A DNA stretch of 64,000 bases from Candidatus Cohnella colombiensis (GCA_029203125.1 CP119317.1:930001-994000), one strand, 5' to 3'. Positions 1 through 9,198 are shown, counted from the stretch's first letter. Program-made: numbers and translations. The notes: a model not told the origin generated them from the letters alone.

Positions 1-236
1 ATCGATTGGATCGGACGAATCTGGTGAATATGAACCATTTAGAGAGCTACGATCCAAAAGCAAGAAAAGTATATTTTGATGCTGAGGTTACGAAGGATAG
101 TAAATATGCTACAGTATCGGAAGCCAATATAGTGAAGGTTGAACATTTGGCGAAGGAAGAAATTACTAAGTACCGCAAGGGCTCAGCCGCTTCACGTGCA
201 TTGACTTGGGCTACGAACTCAGGCAAAATGAGATGA
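1..236 (+). CDS. C-terminal end of an unknown protein (5' truncated)
   Basis: The reading frame is open from the left edge (first full codon at base 3) and stops with TGA at 234-236, so about 77 C-terminal residues are visible. They are charged, with a lysine/glutamate-rich middle and a basic end (TNSGKMR). There is no good ribosome binding site before the TTG at 6 or the ATG at 30, so the gene probably begins outside the window. I do not recognise a family. The MATE gene follows after 19 bases on the same strand, so the two may be co-transcribed. Confidence 0.5.
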   Translation, partial: RLDRTNLVNMNHLESYDPKARKVYFDAEVTKDSKYATVSEANIVKVEHLAKEEITKYRKGSAASRALTWATNSGKMR

Positions 237-255
237 TTATAAAATAGAATGAAGG

Positions 256-1614
256 ATGAACAACAAGATGAACTTGATGAAAAGCTGGTACGGCATACTC
301 GTATTGGCATTGCCCTCGTTATTCGCATTTGCTACTCAGACACTAACTGGAACAATTAACCTCATTATGGTCGGTGATCTTGGATTTATCGTCATCGCAG
401 TTGTGGGTGTCTCGAATATTATTATGTACAACGTATTCGCAATCTTCTCTGGTATAGGGCATTCCGTCAATTATTTAGTTGCCCAAAATTATGGAGCAGG
501 CGAAATGCGTAAAGGAATGCAACGAACGAATCTTGCTTTACTTGTAAGTGTTGGAGTGGCCTTAATCATTGCGCTTGCTGGCTGGTTTGCAAGTGGCGCA
601 GTATTACAGCTCACCGGAGGGTCAGCGGAGTTACTCTCCACCGGAAGCAAGTATCTAGAACTTCGATTTTATGCAATGTCTTTTGGTATAATAAGCTTTG
701 TGTTTCATGGGTTTTTCCGAGGGATCGGAGATACTAGAACGTCGATGATCGTCTCGATCTTCTCTAATGTATTAATGATTGGATTAACTTATGGTCTCAC
801 TTATGGACATTGGGGTTTACCTAATCTCGGCATCGTTGGTGCGGGCTATGCACTATTGATTGGCGAAGCTATTCAACTCGTTGTTTGTATGCTCGTATTC
901 TGGGGACCGCTGAATCGTAAAGTTCCAACGCGTCAAATCGAGAAGCCAGACTGGAAGGAATTTAAACTCATTGCACACGAGAGTGGCAAGCTTGGGTTAC
1001 AAGAATTTTCAATGAGTGTGTCGATGTACATTTTCACTGTTTTCGTACTTACACTTGGAGATATGGCAGCTGCAGCGAATGAAGTTGCGCTGAGTGTCAT
1101 GGCATTCGGATTTATGCCTGCATTTGCATTCGGGTCGACAGCGACGATTCTCGTAGGTCAACAAATTGGACAGAAGCGCCCTGACTTGGCACGCAAGCTT
1201 GGAACACATACGGCGTTGTTAGGGTCGATCTTCTTACTTGCCCTAGGGACGGCTGAATTAATATGGGCTGACGATATCGCTAGAATATTTAGCAGTGATC
1301 CTGGTGTGTATGAACTCGCAGCAGAGTTAATTATGGTGTCCGCATATTTGCAATTGTTCGACGGTTTTTATAACTTCTATGCCGGTGGCTTAAGGGGTAT
1401 TGGTGACACGACATTCTTAATGCGGATTTCAATTGTACTCAGCTTTGCCATGTTCGTCCCATTAAGCTACGTGTTCGTTATCGTATTGGATTGGGGAAGC
1501 ATGGGAGCTTGGATTGCATTATATTCTTATATCGTTGTACTTGGACTAGCCGTCATGATCCGTTATTATCGAACAGACTTCAACTCGGTGAGCTTGAAGG
1601 AAGCGGTGGCTTAA
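256..1614 (+). CDS. MATE family multidrug/Na+ antiporter
   Basis: A polytopic membrane protein of 452 residues, the usual MATE length, with about twelve hydrophobic segments in two similar halves. Family-like stretches include the GTINLIMVGDLG region near residue 31, FFRGIGDTRTSM near 154, and the matching GGLRGIGDTTF near 376 in the second half. MATE proteins export cationic drugs or metabolites in exchange for Na+ or H+. The substrate here cannot be told from sequence. The start is either ATG 256, with GAAGG directly before it, or ATG 268, at better spacing from the same motif. Downstream are a tandem repeat array and a hairpin. Confidence 0.9.
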   Translation: MNNKMNLMKSWYGILVLALPSLFAFATQTLTGTINLIMVGDLGFIVIAVVGVSNIIMYNVFAIFSGIGHSVNYLVAQNYGAGEMRKGMQRTNLALLVSVGVALIIALAGWFASGAVLQLTGGSAELLSTGSKYLELRFYAMSFGIISFVFHGFFRGIGDTRTSMIVSIFSNVLMIGLTYGLTYGHWGLPNLGIVGAGYALLIGEAIQLVVCMLVFWGPLNRKVPTRQIEKPDWKEFKLIAHESGKLGLQEFSMSVSMYIFTVFVLTLGDMAAAANEVALSVMAFGFMPAFAFGSTATILVGQQIGQKRPDLARKLGTHTALLGSIFLLALGTAELIWADDIARIFSSDPGVYELAAELIMVSAYLQLFDGFYNFYAGGLRGIGDTTFLMRISIVLSFAMFVPLSYVFVIVLDWGSMGAWIALYSYIVVLGLAVMIRYYRTDFNSVSLKEAVA

Positions 1615-1640
1615 ATAAGAAGGGCAGTCTCTTGCTATTT

Positions 1641-1950
1641 GAGTGGTGGCAGAAATCTGGTGAAATAAGCCGAGAAAGTCGCACTAATCTGCGTGGTGGC
1701 GCGAAGCTGGTGAAATAAGCCGAGAAAGTCGCACTAATCTGCGTGGTGGCGCGAAGCTGGTGAAATAAGCCGAGAAAGTCGTACTAATCAGCGTAGTGGC
1801 GCGAATCTGGTGAAATAAGCCGAGAAAGTCGCATTAATCTGCGTGGTGGCGCGAATCTGGTGAAATAAGCCGAGAAAGTCGCACTAATCTGCGTGGTAGC
1901 GCGAATCTGGTGAAATAAGCCGAGAAAGTCGCATTAATCTGCGTGGTGGC
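1641..1950. repeat. Tandem array, six copies of a 50-bp unit
   Basis: The decamer TGAAATAAGC recurs at 1661, 1711, 1761, 1811, 1861 and 1911, exactly every 50 bases. The six units cover 1651-1950, preceded by a partial unit at 1641-1650. Copies differ at a few positions (for example GCACTAATCT or GCATTAATCT, and GCGTGGTGGC or GCGTAGTGGC). The first copy is the most diverged at its left end. There are no unique spacers, so this is not a CRISPR. Frames through it are interrupted and it looks non-coding. It fills the gap between the MATE stop and the hairpin at 1960. Confidence 0.9.
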
Positions 1951-1959
1951 GGTAATCGA

Positions 1960-2000
1960 GAAATCGCGGTGCAGGGATAACCCCATTGTACCGCGATTTC
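1960..2000. terminator. Hairpin terminator between convergent genes
   Basis: The arms GAAATCGCGGT (1960-1970) and ACCGCGATTTC (1990-2000) pair over 11 bases, with an inner GGG/CCC pairing in the loop. On the plus strand the hairpin is followed by TTCGTTTTCG. It lies between the plus-strand MATE gene and its repeat array and the minus-strand dehydrogenase, so it may serve both directions. Confidence 0.6.
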
Positions 2001-2067
2001 TTCGTTTTCGTGTCTCTATGAGCCAGGTGAGTGATCTGAAAATGAAACAAACATATTCACTAAGACG

Positions 2068-2955
2068 CTAACCATTGATGATGACACCACCATTGACATG
2101 CAACACTTGTCCCGCCATATAAGAGGAATCTTCACTAGCAAGATATACATATGCGGGTGCAAGCTCGCTAGGTTGTCCAGCACGCTTCATTGGTGTATCT
2201 GAGCCAAAGTTAGCTACTTTCTGCTCATCCATAGTTGATGGGATTAGCGGTGTCCATATTGGACCAGGTGCGACTGCGTTTACGCGAATGCCTTGACCGA
2301 TCAAGTTCAAAGCTAAAGATCGAGTAAATGCAACTTGAGCACCTTTTGTAGAGGAGTAGTCAAGTAACGTCGGACTGCCATGATAAGCGGTAATGGAAGT
2401 TGTATTGATAATCGTAGAACCTGCGGTCAAATGCGGTAGCGCTGCTGCGGTTAAGAAGAACATGCCGTACACATTCGTGCGGAACGTTCGTTCAAGCTGC
2501 TCTGGCGTAATTTGCTCTAGCTTATTTTGCGGATGCTGCTCTGCCGCATTATTGATTACCGTATCTAGACGCCCTAAAGTGTGTATGGTTTGGTCTACTG
2601 CCTTCTGACAGAATACAGGGTCACCAATATCACCGCCAATCAATAAACAATTACGTCCTTCAGCTTCAATTTGCTTTTTCGTTTCTTGTGCATCAATCTC
2701 TTCGTTTAAGTAGATTACAGCGACATGGGCACCTTCCTTTGCGAAGGCTAAAGCGACTGCTCGTCCGATTCCGCTATCTCCTCCGCTAATAACTGCCACT
2801 TTATCCTGCAATTTTTTGGCAGGCTGATAAATGGGAGAGACTGCTTCCGGTAGTGGCTTCATCTGTTGTTCTATTCCGGGCTGTTGATTTTGATGTTGAG
2901 GCGGAAATGAGGTAGGACGTTGAGGTGAGCTGACCTTGTTCGATGGATTCGGCAT
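2068..2955 (-). CDS. Short-chain dehydrogenase/reductase, general-stress (YdaD/YhdF-like) type
   Basis: A 295-residue NAD(P)-dependent oxidoreductase. A proline/glutamine-rich N-terminal extension of about 45 residues precedes the Rossmann fold, as in Bacillus stress proteins of the YdaD/YhdF/YhxC group. Visible motifs are the cofactor loop GGDSGIG, the NNAA motif, the active-site YSSTK (Tyr and Lys) with a serine upstream in the TTSITAYHG segment, and the C-terminal YLASEDSSYMAGQ that is typical of this group. The start is set at 2955 (MPNPSN), because AAAGGAG sits eight bases upstream. The frame continues 12 codons further 5', but without a ribosome site. The substrate is unknown. A SigB-like promoter is possible. 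Confidence 0.88.
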   Translation of the reverse strand: MPNPSNKVSSPQRPTSFPPQHQNQQPGIEQQMKPLPEAVSPIYQPAKKLQDKVAVISGGDSGIGRAVALAFAKEGAHVAVIYLNEEIDAQETKKQIEAEGRNCLLIGGDIGDPVFCQKAVDQTIHTLGRLDTVINNAAEQHPQNKLEQITPEQLERTFRTNVYGMFFLTAAALPHLTAGSTIINTTSITAYHGSPTLLDYSSTKGAQVAFTRSLALNLIGQGIRVNAVAPGPIWTPLIPSTMDEQKVANFGSDTPMKRAGQPSELAPAYVYLASEDSSYMAGQVLHVNGGVIING

Positions 2956-2983
2956 GCGATCGACTCCTTTCGGTTTATTTAGA

Positions 2984-3009
2984 ATTCTCAAAAGACGTAC
3001 ATGCTAAAC
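2984..3009 (-). promoter_or_regulatory. Possible SigB-type promoter of the stress dehydrogenase
   Basis: On the minus strand, GTTTAG (3009-3004) and GAGAAT (2989-2984) are 14 bases apart. This resembles the SigB pattern GTTTAA-N12-15-GGGWAW, but the -10 element is imperfect. The position leaves a leader of about 20 bases before the ribosome binding site. The call leans on the gene's similarity to SigB-controlled proteins and is tentative. Confidence 0.25.
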
Positions 3010-3061
3010 ATATAAAAATTTAGAAAAACGTTATGATGAATTTGGCGATTTAACGAGTATT

Positions 3062-3259
3062 TAGCATTATCGCATAATCCTATTTGCCAGATAATCCCCG
3101 CGGAATCCAGCATAACGCTACTCCGTAACGTTATTAACTCGCTCCGAGGATCTCGTAAACGTTTTTGAGTAAAATAGCATTATCGCATAATCCTATTTGC
3201 CAAATAATCCTCGCGAAATCCAGCATAACGCTACACAGTAACGCTATGAACTCGTTCCG
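3062..3259. repeat. Pair of ~85-bp direct repeats, 113-bp period
   Basis: Two imperfect copies, at 3062-3146 and 3175-3259, begin with the same 20 or more bases (TAGCATTATCGCATAATCC...) and end with CTCGYTCCG. Inside copy 1, ATAACG and CGTTAT form a small inverted repeat around ACTCCGTA. Neither copy has a convincing coding frame. They occupy the gap of about 420 bases between spoVR and the dehydrogenase. Both neighbours are on the minus strand, so the block lies upstream of the dehydrogenase and downstream of spoVR. The rest of the gap shows nothing clear. Confidence 0.8.
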
Positions 3260-3372
3260 GGTGGTGCCGGGCCCCTTAGTACAGCAACGCTTCATTGTCA
3301 CGTGTTTTGATCTGCGCGTTTAATCTGAAGTGGAAGCAAACATGCTTATGGGATAGCCCCTTTGTTAGATCG

Positions 3373-4782
3373 TTACAATTGCTTGCGAGCTGTTTTCTTC
3401 CCATCGCAGCTGAATAGCACCGTCTTATCATCAGCGGTAGTCTCTAAATGTACTGGCTTTCCCCATAGTTGAACGAGATATGGCAGGGTACGCTCCACAT
3501 ACTTTAAATCGAGCTCGATGCCCTCATAGCGATGCGCGATATAGAGCTCGCCGGTTCTATTCCAATCGCCATCGATCACCTCTAGATATGGAAAACCGCC
3601 GTTCACTCGCGATTCAACGAGCTGATCTCTCACACTTTCCCAAGCCTTATCGGTGATGAGCCACTCGGGTCCTTTTTTCTCGAAGATATATAGATCAAGG
3701 TCTTCTGTTAATTCCTTCGTCAAGTAGTTGCGAAGGAACGAGATGTCGGATTCTAGCTCGCGCACCTCGAATAGATGCTCATGCCCGAATCGGCGTTCGA
3801 TGTCCTCGAAGATCTTCAAACCCAAGTAATAAGGATTTAAAGAATGTCTAGACGGCTGCACGACTGCGGCATTCAGCTTGGCGTATTCGATCGCCTCTTC
3901 GCTAGTGAGTGGCAGCTCGCGCATAATGCGCTGATGCCAGTACGAAGCCCAGCCCTCGTTCATGATCTTCGTTTCGATCTGAGGCCAGAAGTAGAGCATT
4001 TCTTCGCGGAGCATACTCATGATGTCGCGTTGCCAATCAGTAAGCTGTGGCGAAAATTGTTGAACAAACCAAATGAGATCCTTTTCAGGATGGGGTGGAA
4101 TTCGTAAGGAGGTAATCGGTTTATCGATGGGAGTTGTGTCATCTGCAGCATTGGAATAGCGCTCTAAATCCCACAAATCATCATAAAGACTCTCGGTTCC
4201 GCGTTTGTTGCGATCCCCTTCGTTCCACCTTTTTTGCTGAAGCTCAAGATAACGGGTTTTGTCCAAGCCATAGGGCTTATGAATGACCGGATCGATATGC
4301 TCTTGTACTGCGATAACAGCGTCTAGGAAGCGTTCAACTTCGATTGAGCCGTGTTCTGTTGCATATTGACTAATACGCTCAGCTGCTGCGGACATACTTT
4401 CGACCATATTACGATTCGTTTTGGAGAAGCGGGCATTGTTTTTGAAGAAGTCGCAGTGGGCAAGTACGTGGGCGACGATAAGCTTGTTCTGAACTAAGGA
4501 GTTTCCATCGAGTAGAAAGGCGTAACAGGGGTTAGAATTAATGACGAGCTCATAAATTTTACTAAGTCCGAGATCATATTGCATCTTCATTTTATTGAAA
4601 TTTTTACCGAAGCTCCAATGGCTGAATCGGGTTGGCATACCGTAAGCGCCGAACGTATAAATAATGTCAGAAGGACATATCTCATAGCGCATCGGATAGA
4701 AGTCCAGTTTAAACTGCTCTGCAATTTCCGTAATGGATGCAATCGCATCTTCTAATTGTTGATGTTCATGTTCATGCGGCAT
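3373..4782 (-). CDS. spoVR: Stage V sporulation protein R
   Basis: This 469-residue protein matches the SpoVR family along its whole length. Recognisable stretches include the FYPMRYEICP and YTFGAYGMPTRFSHWSFGK segments near the N-terminus, NPCYAFLLDGNS, the AHVLAHCDFFKNN region, and NEGWASYWHQRIMRE. SpoVR is needed for normal spore cortex formation in Bacillus subtilis. Its biochemical role is unsettled. Homologues in other bacteria (YcgB in E. coli) are functionally linked to the PrkA-type kinase YeaG and to YeaH. The YeaH counterpart, YhbH, is also in this window at 45.8-46.9 kb. The upstream ribosome site (GGGGGC) is weak, so the start is likely but not certain. Confidence 0.95.
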   Translation of the reverse strand: MPHEHEHQQLEDAIASITEIAEQFKLDFYPMRYEICPSDIIYTFGAYGMPTRFSHWSFGKNFNKMKMQYDLGLSKIYELVINSNPCYAFLLDGNSLVQNKLIVAHVLAHCDFFKNNARFSKTNRNMVESMSAAAERISQYATEHGSIEVERFLDAVIAVQEHIDPVIHKPYGLDKTRYLELQQKRWNEGDRNKRGTESLYDDLWDLERYSNAADDTTPIDKPITSLRIPPHPEKDLIWFVQQFSPQLTDWQRDIMSMLREEMLYFWPQIETKIMNEGWASYWHQRIMRELPLTSEEAIEYAKLNAAVVQPSRHSLNPYYLGLKIFEDIERRFGHEHLFEVRELESDISFLRNYLTKELTEDLDLYIFEKKGPEWLITDKAWESVRDQLVESRVNGGFPYLEVIDGDWNRTGELYIAHRYEGIELDLKYVERTLPYLVQLWGKPVHLETTADDKTVLFSCDGKKTARKQL

Positions 4783-4970
4783 GCTTTACAAAGCCCCCAG
4801 TCCATTGCATAGATTTCACCACTTTATGTATATGCAGCCACTTGAAGGTGTGTGATTGGAATGTAGTTATTCAGTGCTTCATTTCGTGAATCTACATCTA
4901 GAGTTGCACTCACCCTCCACGCATGATACAACATAGATTACAATAGTACCGATTAGGAGTGGAATCGAAA

Positions 4971-7316
4971 GTGACGCTTGAATTAACGCCTCGAGATGAG
5001 GAAGAAAAGCGGCTGCGTCAGACGTTAGAGCAAGTTAGCCGTCAATTGAAAAAAGAGATGTTGCTGCTCGGCGACCGACGTGACGATGTAGTGGGTATTC
5101 GTCAGGAGTTTTGGGACGATGTGCGCATGAACTTTTCTGATTCTAATGAGGTTGGCGAGACTTGGCGAAGCATTATGCAACAAGCGGAATTGCTTGCGGA
5201 GCGGGAGCGGAGTCATAAAGTTGCATCTGAAGCAGTTGAGCGACTGACGAAGCAGTTCGACTCGCCATACTTTGCACGTATAGATTTTACAGAGAAAGGC
5301 GAGCAAACCGATGTCATCTATATTGGGCGGGCTTCGCTTGTTGGCGAAGATGGGCTAACGTTCTGGGTCTACGACTGGCGTGCGCCGATTTCCAGCTTAT
5401 TTTATGATCATGAGCCAGGACCGGCTTCTTTCGCGATTCCGGATGGAGAGCTCAGCGGAGACCTCATGTTAAAGCGTCAATTCGTCATTCGTGGCGGACA
5501 GATGAAGCATATGTTTGACACTTCGGAGACGGTTGGAGATGAAATTCTACAAGCTGTCTTGTCCGAGGGCTCAGATACGGCAATGAAGAGCATTGTGGCA
5601 ACGATTCAGAAAGAGCAGAATCGAATTATTCGCGATGAGAAGCATCGAATGTTAGTCGTGCAAGGCTCAGCGGGCAGTGGAAAAACGTCTGCGGCACTTC
5701 AGCGGATTGCTTATTTGCTTTATCGGTATCGTGACACGCTAAAGCCGAACCAAATTATTTTATTTTCACCGAATCCGGTGTTTAAAGGTTATGTATCTCG
5801 GGTGTTACCTGATCTAGGTGAGGCGAATATGCGGCAGATGACATTTCGCGAGCTGATCGAAGCGAGACTGGGTCACAGGTTCGAGGTGGAGGATCTTTTT
5901 TCGCAGACAGAAGTGCTTGCTGCGGAAGAAGGAACAACCGAAGGAGCTGCAAGAGAGCAAGCCGTGCGCTACAAAGGCTCGGAGCATTATTTTGCAACGA
6001 TTGAAAACTACTTAAAGCGGTTGGAGCGCGAAGGGATTCGCTTTCGACCGTTGCGCTATCGTAATATGATGATCGTTTCCTCGGAGCAGATGCTAGAGCA
6101 ATTTTACGAAGTGCGTGCATCTGATGATTTTGGAGAGCGAGCTGCAAGGCTGCGGCGTTGGCTACTCGATCAGTTGAAGCAATGGGTCGACACCCAGATG
6201 AACGAAGCTTGGCTAGAAGAAGCGGCAGAGGTTGCGGATCAGGAGGTTATTCAACGTGCCTTCGTCGATGTGCGTCGTGGTGGCGGATTTCATGATGAGG
6301 CATTCGATGATGAAGAGCATATGAATACCAAAATTAGACGACAAGTGGCTGAGGATGCGATAGCTCCACTCGTAAGGGCTGTACGCACTTATCGGTTTAT
6401 TGACGTTGTTGCAGTGTACCAAGAGTTGTTCCAAAGCAGATCCTTGTTCACGGCATGCGCGCCAGATGGAAAGCTTCCATGCGGGTGGGACTGGATGGCA
6501 CTTCGTGCAGAAGTGACGCTTGAACGTAAAAAAATCGACCACGAGGATGCAACTCCACTCATGTATATGATGGAGGCGCTCGAAGGCTTCCGTCTTGTGG
6601 AGGGGGATATTCAACAGGTATTCGTGGATGAAGCGCAAGATTATTCCCCGTTCCAAGCAACCTATCTTCGTCGGCGCTATCCACGCGCGAGAATGACGGT
6701 GCTCGGCGACTTTAATCAAGCGATTTACTTGCAATCGCAAGATAGTGGAGGGTTTGATGGGTGGATTCGTTTAATGGCGCCAGAGCATACAGCGGTATGG
6801 CGATTGACGACCAGCTACCGATCAACGCTACAAATTGTACAATATACGAAGGGCATTCTTGCACCGGAAGATGCGGAAGGCGTAACTCCATTTGCGCGGA
6901 TGGGTGAGGAGCCTTATGTAGAAGCCTGCTCTAACGAAGCGACGCTAGGTCAACGGATAGCAGAAGCGATTACGAAGCTAGAGACGCGCGGATATGGTAC
7001 GATAGGAGTCATTACGAAGACTGCACAAGAAAGTGGCATTGCGACTGAACTATTGAAGCAACAGCTTTCGGAAGAAGTTTCGTTGACCCATGTTACAGGA
7101 GTATCTGCACAACTGCCGAAAGGTGTATCCGTACTACCATCGTATTTGGCAAAAGGAATTGAGTTCGATGCGGTGCTTGTCTGGGATGCATCTGCGGATC
7201 GTTATGGCGAAGAAAAAGATCGCAAGCTTCTATATACGGTCTGTACGCGAGCTCTTCATGTATTACATGTTTATTACACTGGCTTGCCTTCTCCATGGCT
7301 GCCCATGAAGTCGTAA
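4971..7316 (+). CDS. helD: HelD-like superfamily 1 helicase (RNA polymerase recycling)
   Basis: A UvrD/Rep-like ATPase of 781 residues, close to the length of Bacillus subtilis HelD. The N-terminal ~60 residues form a charged coiled coil. HelD uses such an arm to reach into RNA polymerase. Walker A is GSAGSGKT (about residue 230) and Walker B is FVDEAQDYS (about 550). Downstream are the GDFNQAIY, TSYRST and KGIEFD motifs. HelD releases stalled RNA polymerase from DNA using ATP. GTG 4971 is chosen as start because AGGAGTGG lies eight bases before it. The GTG at 4959 overlaps that ribosome site. recQ follows 17 bases downstream, so the two are probably co-transcribed. Confidence 0.88.
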   Translation: MTLELTPRDEEEKRLRQTLEQVSRQLKKEMLLLGDRRDDVVGIRQEFWDDVRMNFSDSNEVGETWRSIMQQAELLAERERSHKVASEAVERLTKQFDSPYFARIDFTEKGEQTDVIYIGRASLVGEDGLTFWVYDWRAPISSLFYDHEPGPASFAIPDGELSGDLMLKRQFVIRGGQMKHMFDTSETVGDEILQAVLSEGSDTAMKSIVATIQKEQNRIIRDEKHRMLVVQGSAGSGKTSAALQRIAYLLYRYRDTLKPNQIILFSPNPVFKGYVSRVLPDLGEANMRQMTFRELIEARLGHRFEVEDLFSQTEVLAAEEGTTEGAAREQAVRYKGSEHYFATIENYLKRLEREGIRFRPLRYRNMMIVSSEQMLEQFYEVRASDDFGERAARLRRWLLDQLKQWVDTQMNEAWLEEAAEVADQEVIQRAFVDVRRGGGFHDEAFDDEEHMNTKIRRQVAEDAIAPLVRAVRTYRFIDVVAVYQELFQSRSLFTACAPDGKLPCGWDWMALRAEVTLERKKIDHEDATPLMYMMEALEGFRLVEGDIQQVFVDEAQDYSPFQATYLRRRYPRARMTVLGDFNQAIYLQSQDSGGFDGWIRLMAPEHTAVWRLTTSYRSTLQIVQYTKGILAPEDAEGVTPFARMGEEPYVEACSNEATLGQRIAEAITKLETRGYGTIGVITKTAQESGIATELLKQQLSEEVSLTHVTGVSAQLPKGVSVLPSYLAKGIEFDAVLVWDASADRYGEEKDRKLLYTVCTRALHVLHVYYTGLPSPWLPMKS

Positions 7317-7333
7317 GCAGAAAAGGAGCGGAT

Positions 7334-9166
7334 ATGGACATTCAACAGGCTTTGGCAGCACTACGCACTTATTATGGTTATGAACAGTTTCGCAGTGGAC
7401 AAAGAACCTTAATTGAGGCTATTTTACAGGGGAAAGATGTACTTGGAATAATGCCGACAGGTGCTGGAAAATCAATCTGTTATCAAATTCCGGCACTGCT
7501 TCTTCCAGGTGTTACTTTGGTTATTTCCCCGCTGATTTCACTGATGAAGGATCAGGTCGACGCACTTAACGCGACCGGGATATCGGCAACCTTTATTAAT
7601 AGCTCACTTTCCATAAAAGAAACGAATGAACGTATGCGCGAGGTCGCTTCTGGACGCTATCAATTGTTGTATGTTGCACCTGAGCGTCTTGAATCGGAAC
7701 AATTCCGATCTTTGCTCCGAAGCGTTTCGATTCCGCTCGTAGCGGTGGATGAGGCCCATTGTGTGTCACAATGGGGACATGATTTTCGACCTAGCTATAT
7801 GAGTATCGTTCGTTTACTTCGAGATCTTAATCCTCGTCCGGTAATGGCAGCTTTCACTGCGACAGCGACTGACGTCGTGAAAGATGATATTACGGAGAGG
7901 TTGAAGCTTCAGCATCCGGTTAAAGTGACTACAGGGTATGCGCGCGAGAACTTAACGTTAAATGTTGTCCGAAATGCAGATAAGCGGGACTATCTTGCGC
8001 AATATGTGAAGGATCATAAGGGACAAGCTGGTATTATCTATGCGTCCACACGTCGCGAGGTGGAAAGTTGTCATGCTTTTATAAGCAGTCTTGGCATTGC
8101 TGCAGGAAAGTATCATGCAGGATTAAGTGAAGATGAACGTGGTCGTACACAGGATGCCTTTCAACGCGATGATCTGCTCGTCATCGTAGCTACGAATGCG
8201 TTCGGGATGGGTATTGATAAATCAAATGTTCGCTTCGTCATTCATAATAATATGCCGAAAAATTTGGAAGCGTATTATCAAGAAGCAGGTCGCGCGGGGC
8301 GCGATGGCGAACCAGGGGAATGTGTGCTGTTATACTCTCCACAGGACGTTGTGACTCAAAAGTTTTTTATCGAGCAAAGCGATGCGGATGAAGAACGTAA
8401 ACGAAATGATTACCGGTTGTTGAATGAGATGGTACAGTATGCGCACACGGGGGAATGCTTGCAGCAAACAATTGTGAGATACTTCGGTGAAGCGGACAGT
8501 GAGAGATGTGGAATCTGTGCCAATTGTACAGATGAGCGTGAACTGGAGGATATAACAGAGAATGCAAAGTTCGTCTTCGGGTGTATCGCTGGTGTAAGAC
8601 AACGCTTCGGTGTGACGATGATTGCCAAAGTGCTCCGAGGTGCGAACGATGCGAAGCTGCGCCAATTGGACTTAGATCGAAACCGATTTTATGGTCGATT
8701 GAGTGCGATGACTGAAAAAGCCATCGTTCAGCTCATTCATGCATTAGTTGCCGATGGTTATCTGCGACTGACAGATAGTCAGTATCCTGTCGTTCAGTTC
8801 ACTGAGCGTGTACGCGAGGTGATAGAGCAGGATGGGCGGGTCTATCGTCGTGTGGAGCGAGAACAACCTCGAAAAATAACTAGCGCTCGAACCGGACGAT
8901 CAACTGGCACACGAACATATGGATCTGGAGCAGGCTCAAGTGGAGATCATTCGGAATTGTTCGATGCGCTGCGTCAATTGCGGAAGCAACTTGCAGATGA
9001 GGAGCGTTTGCCGCCTTTCGTTATCTTTCATGATTCAACTCTTCAAGAGATGTGTCGCTTGAAGCCACAAACCGAAGCTGATATGCGTGCTGTGAAAGGG
9101 ATCGGAGAAGCTAAGCTTGCAAAGTACGGGAGCGCCTTTCTTCAAGTTCTTCGTAAATATCGTTAA
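7334..9166 (+). CDS. recQ: ATP-dependent DNA helicase RecQ
   Basis: A 610-residue RecQ with the full set of parts. Walker A is MPTGAGKSICYQ, followed by the DEAH box in VDEAHCVSQWGHDFRP, motif IV-VI segments including ATNAFGMGIDK and QEAGRAGRDG, a four-cysteine zinc-binding region (GECL ... CGICANC), a winged helix, and a C-terminal HRDC domain in the last ~75 residues. RecQ unwinds DNA 3'-5' in recombination and fork repair. The start at ATG 7334 has AAAAGGAG six bases upstream. An in-frame ATG at 7295 lies inside helD and has no ribosome site. A hairpin follows the stop. Confidence 0.96.
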   Translation: MDIQQALAALRTYYGYEQFRSGQRTLIEAILQGKDVLGIMPTGAGKSICYQIPALLLPGVTLVISPLISLMKDQVDALNATGISATFINSSLSIKETNERMREVASGRYQLLYVAPERLESEQFRSLLRSVSIPLVAVDEAHCVSQWGHDFRPSYMSIVRLLRDLNPRPVMAAFTATATDVVKDDITERLKLQHPVKVTTGYARENLTLNVVRNADKRDYLAQYVKDHKGQAGIIYASTRREVESCHAFISSLGIAAGKYHAGLSEDERGRTQDAFQRDDLLVIVATNAFGMGIDKSNVRFVIHNNMPKNLEAYYQEAGRAGRDGEPGECVLLYSPQDVVTQKFFIEQSDADEERKRNDYRLLNEMVQYAHTGECLQQTIVRYFGEADSERCGICANCTDERELEDITENAKFVFGCIAGVRQRFGVTMIAKVLRGANDAKLRQLDLDRNRFYGRLSAMTEKAIVQLIHALVADGYLRLTDSQYPVVQFTERVREVIEQDGRVYRRVEREQPRKITSARTGRSTGTRTYGSGAGSSGDHSELFDALRQLRKQLADEERLPPFVIFHDSTLQEMCRLKPQTEADMRAVKGIGEAKLAKYGSAFLQVLRKYR

Positions 9167-9170
9167 ATAA

Positions 9171-9198
9171 AGCCCCGAACGCTTTGTGCTTCGGGGCT
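9171..9198 (+). terminator. Hairpin after recQ
   Basis: AGCCCCGAA (9171-9179) and TTCGGGGCT (9190-9198) form a perfect 9-bp stem with a 10-base loop, just after the recQ stop. The following CTATGCCATATTTATT is AT-rich but has no clean T run, so termination may be partial. Confidence 0.6.

Noticed and set aside
1491..1718. 75-codon frame across the MATE end and the 50-bp repeats
   Set aside because: Overlaps a strong gene in another frame and runs into repeat DNA.
1641..1950. CRISPR array
   Set aside because: The units are contiguous with no variable spacers, and no cas genes are present.
6213..6740. 175-codon minus-strand frame inside helD
   Set aside because: Antisense to a well-supported helicase gene with Walker motifs; no independent signal.
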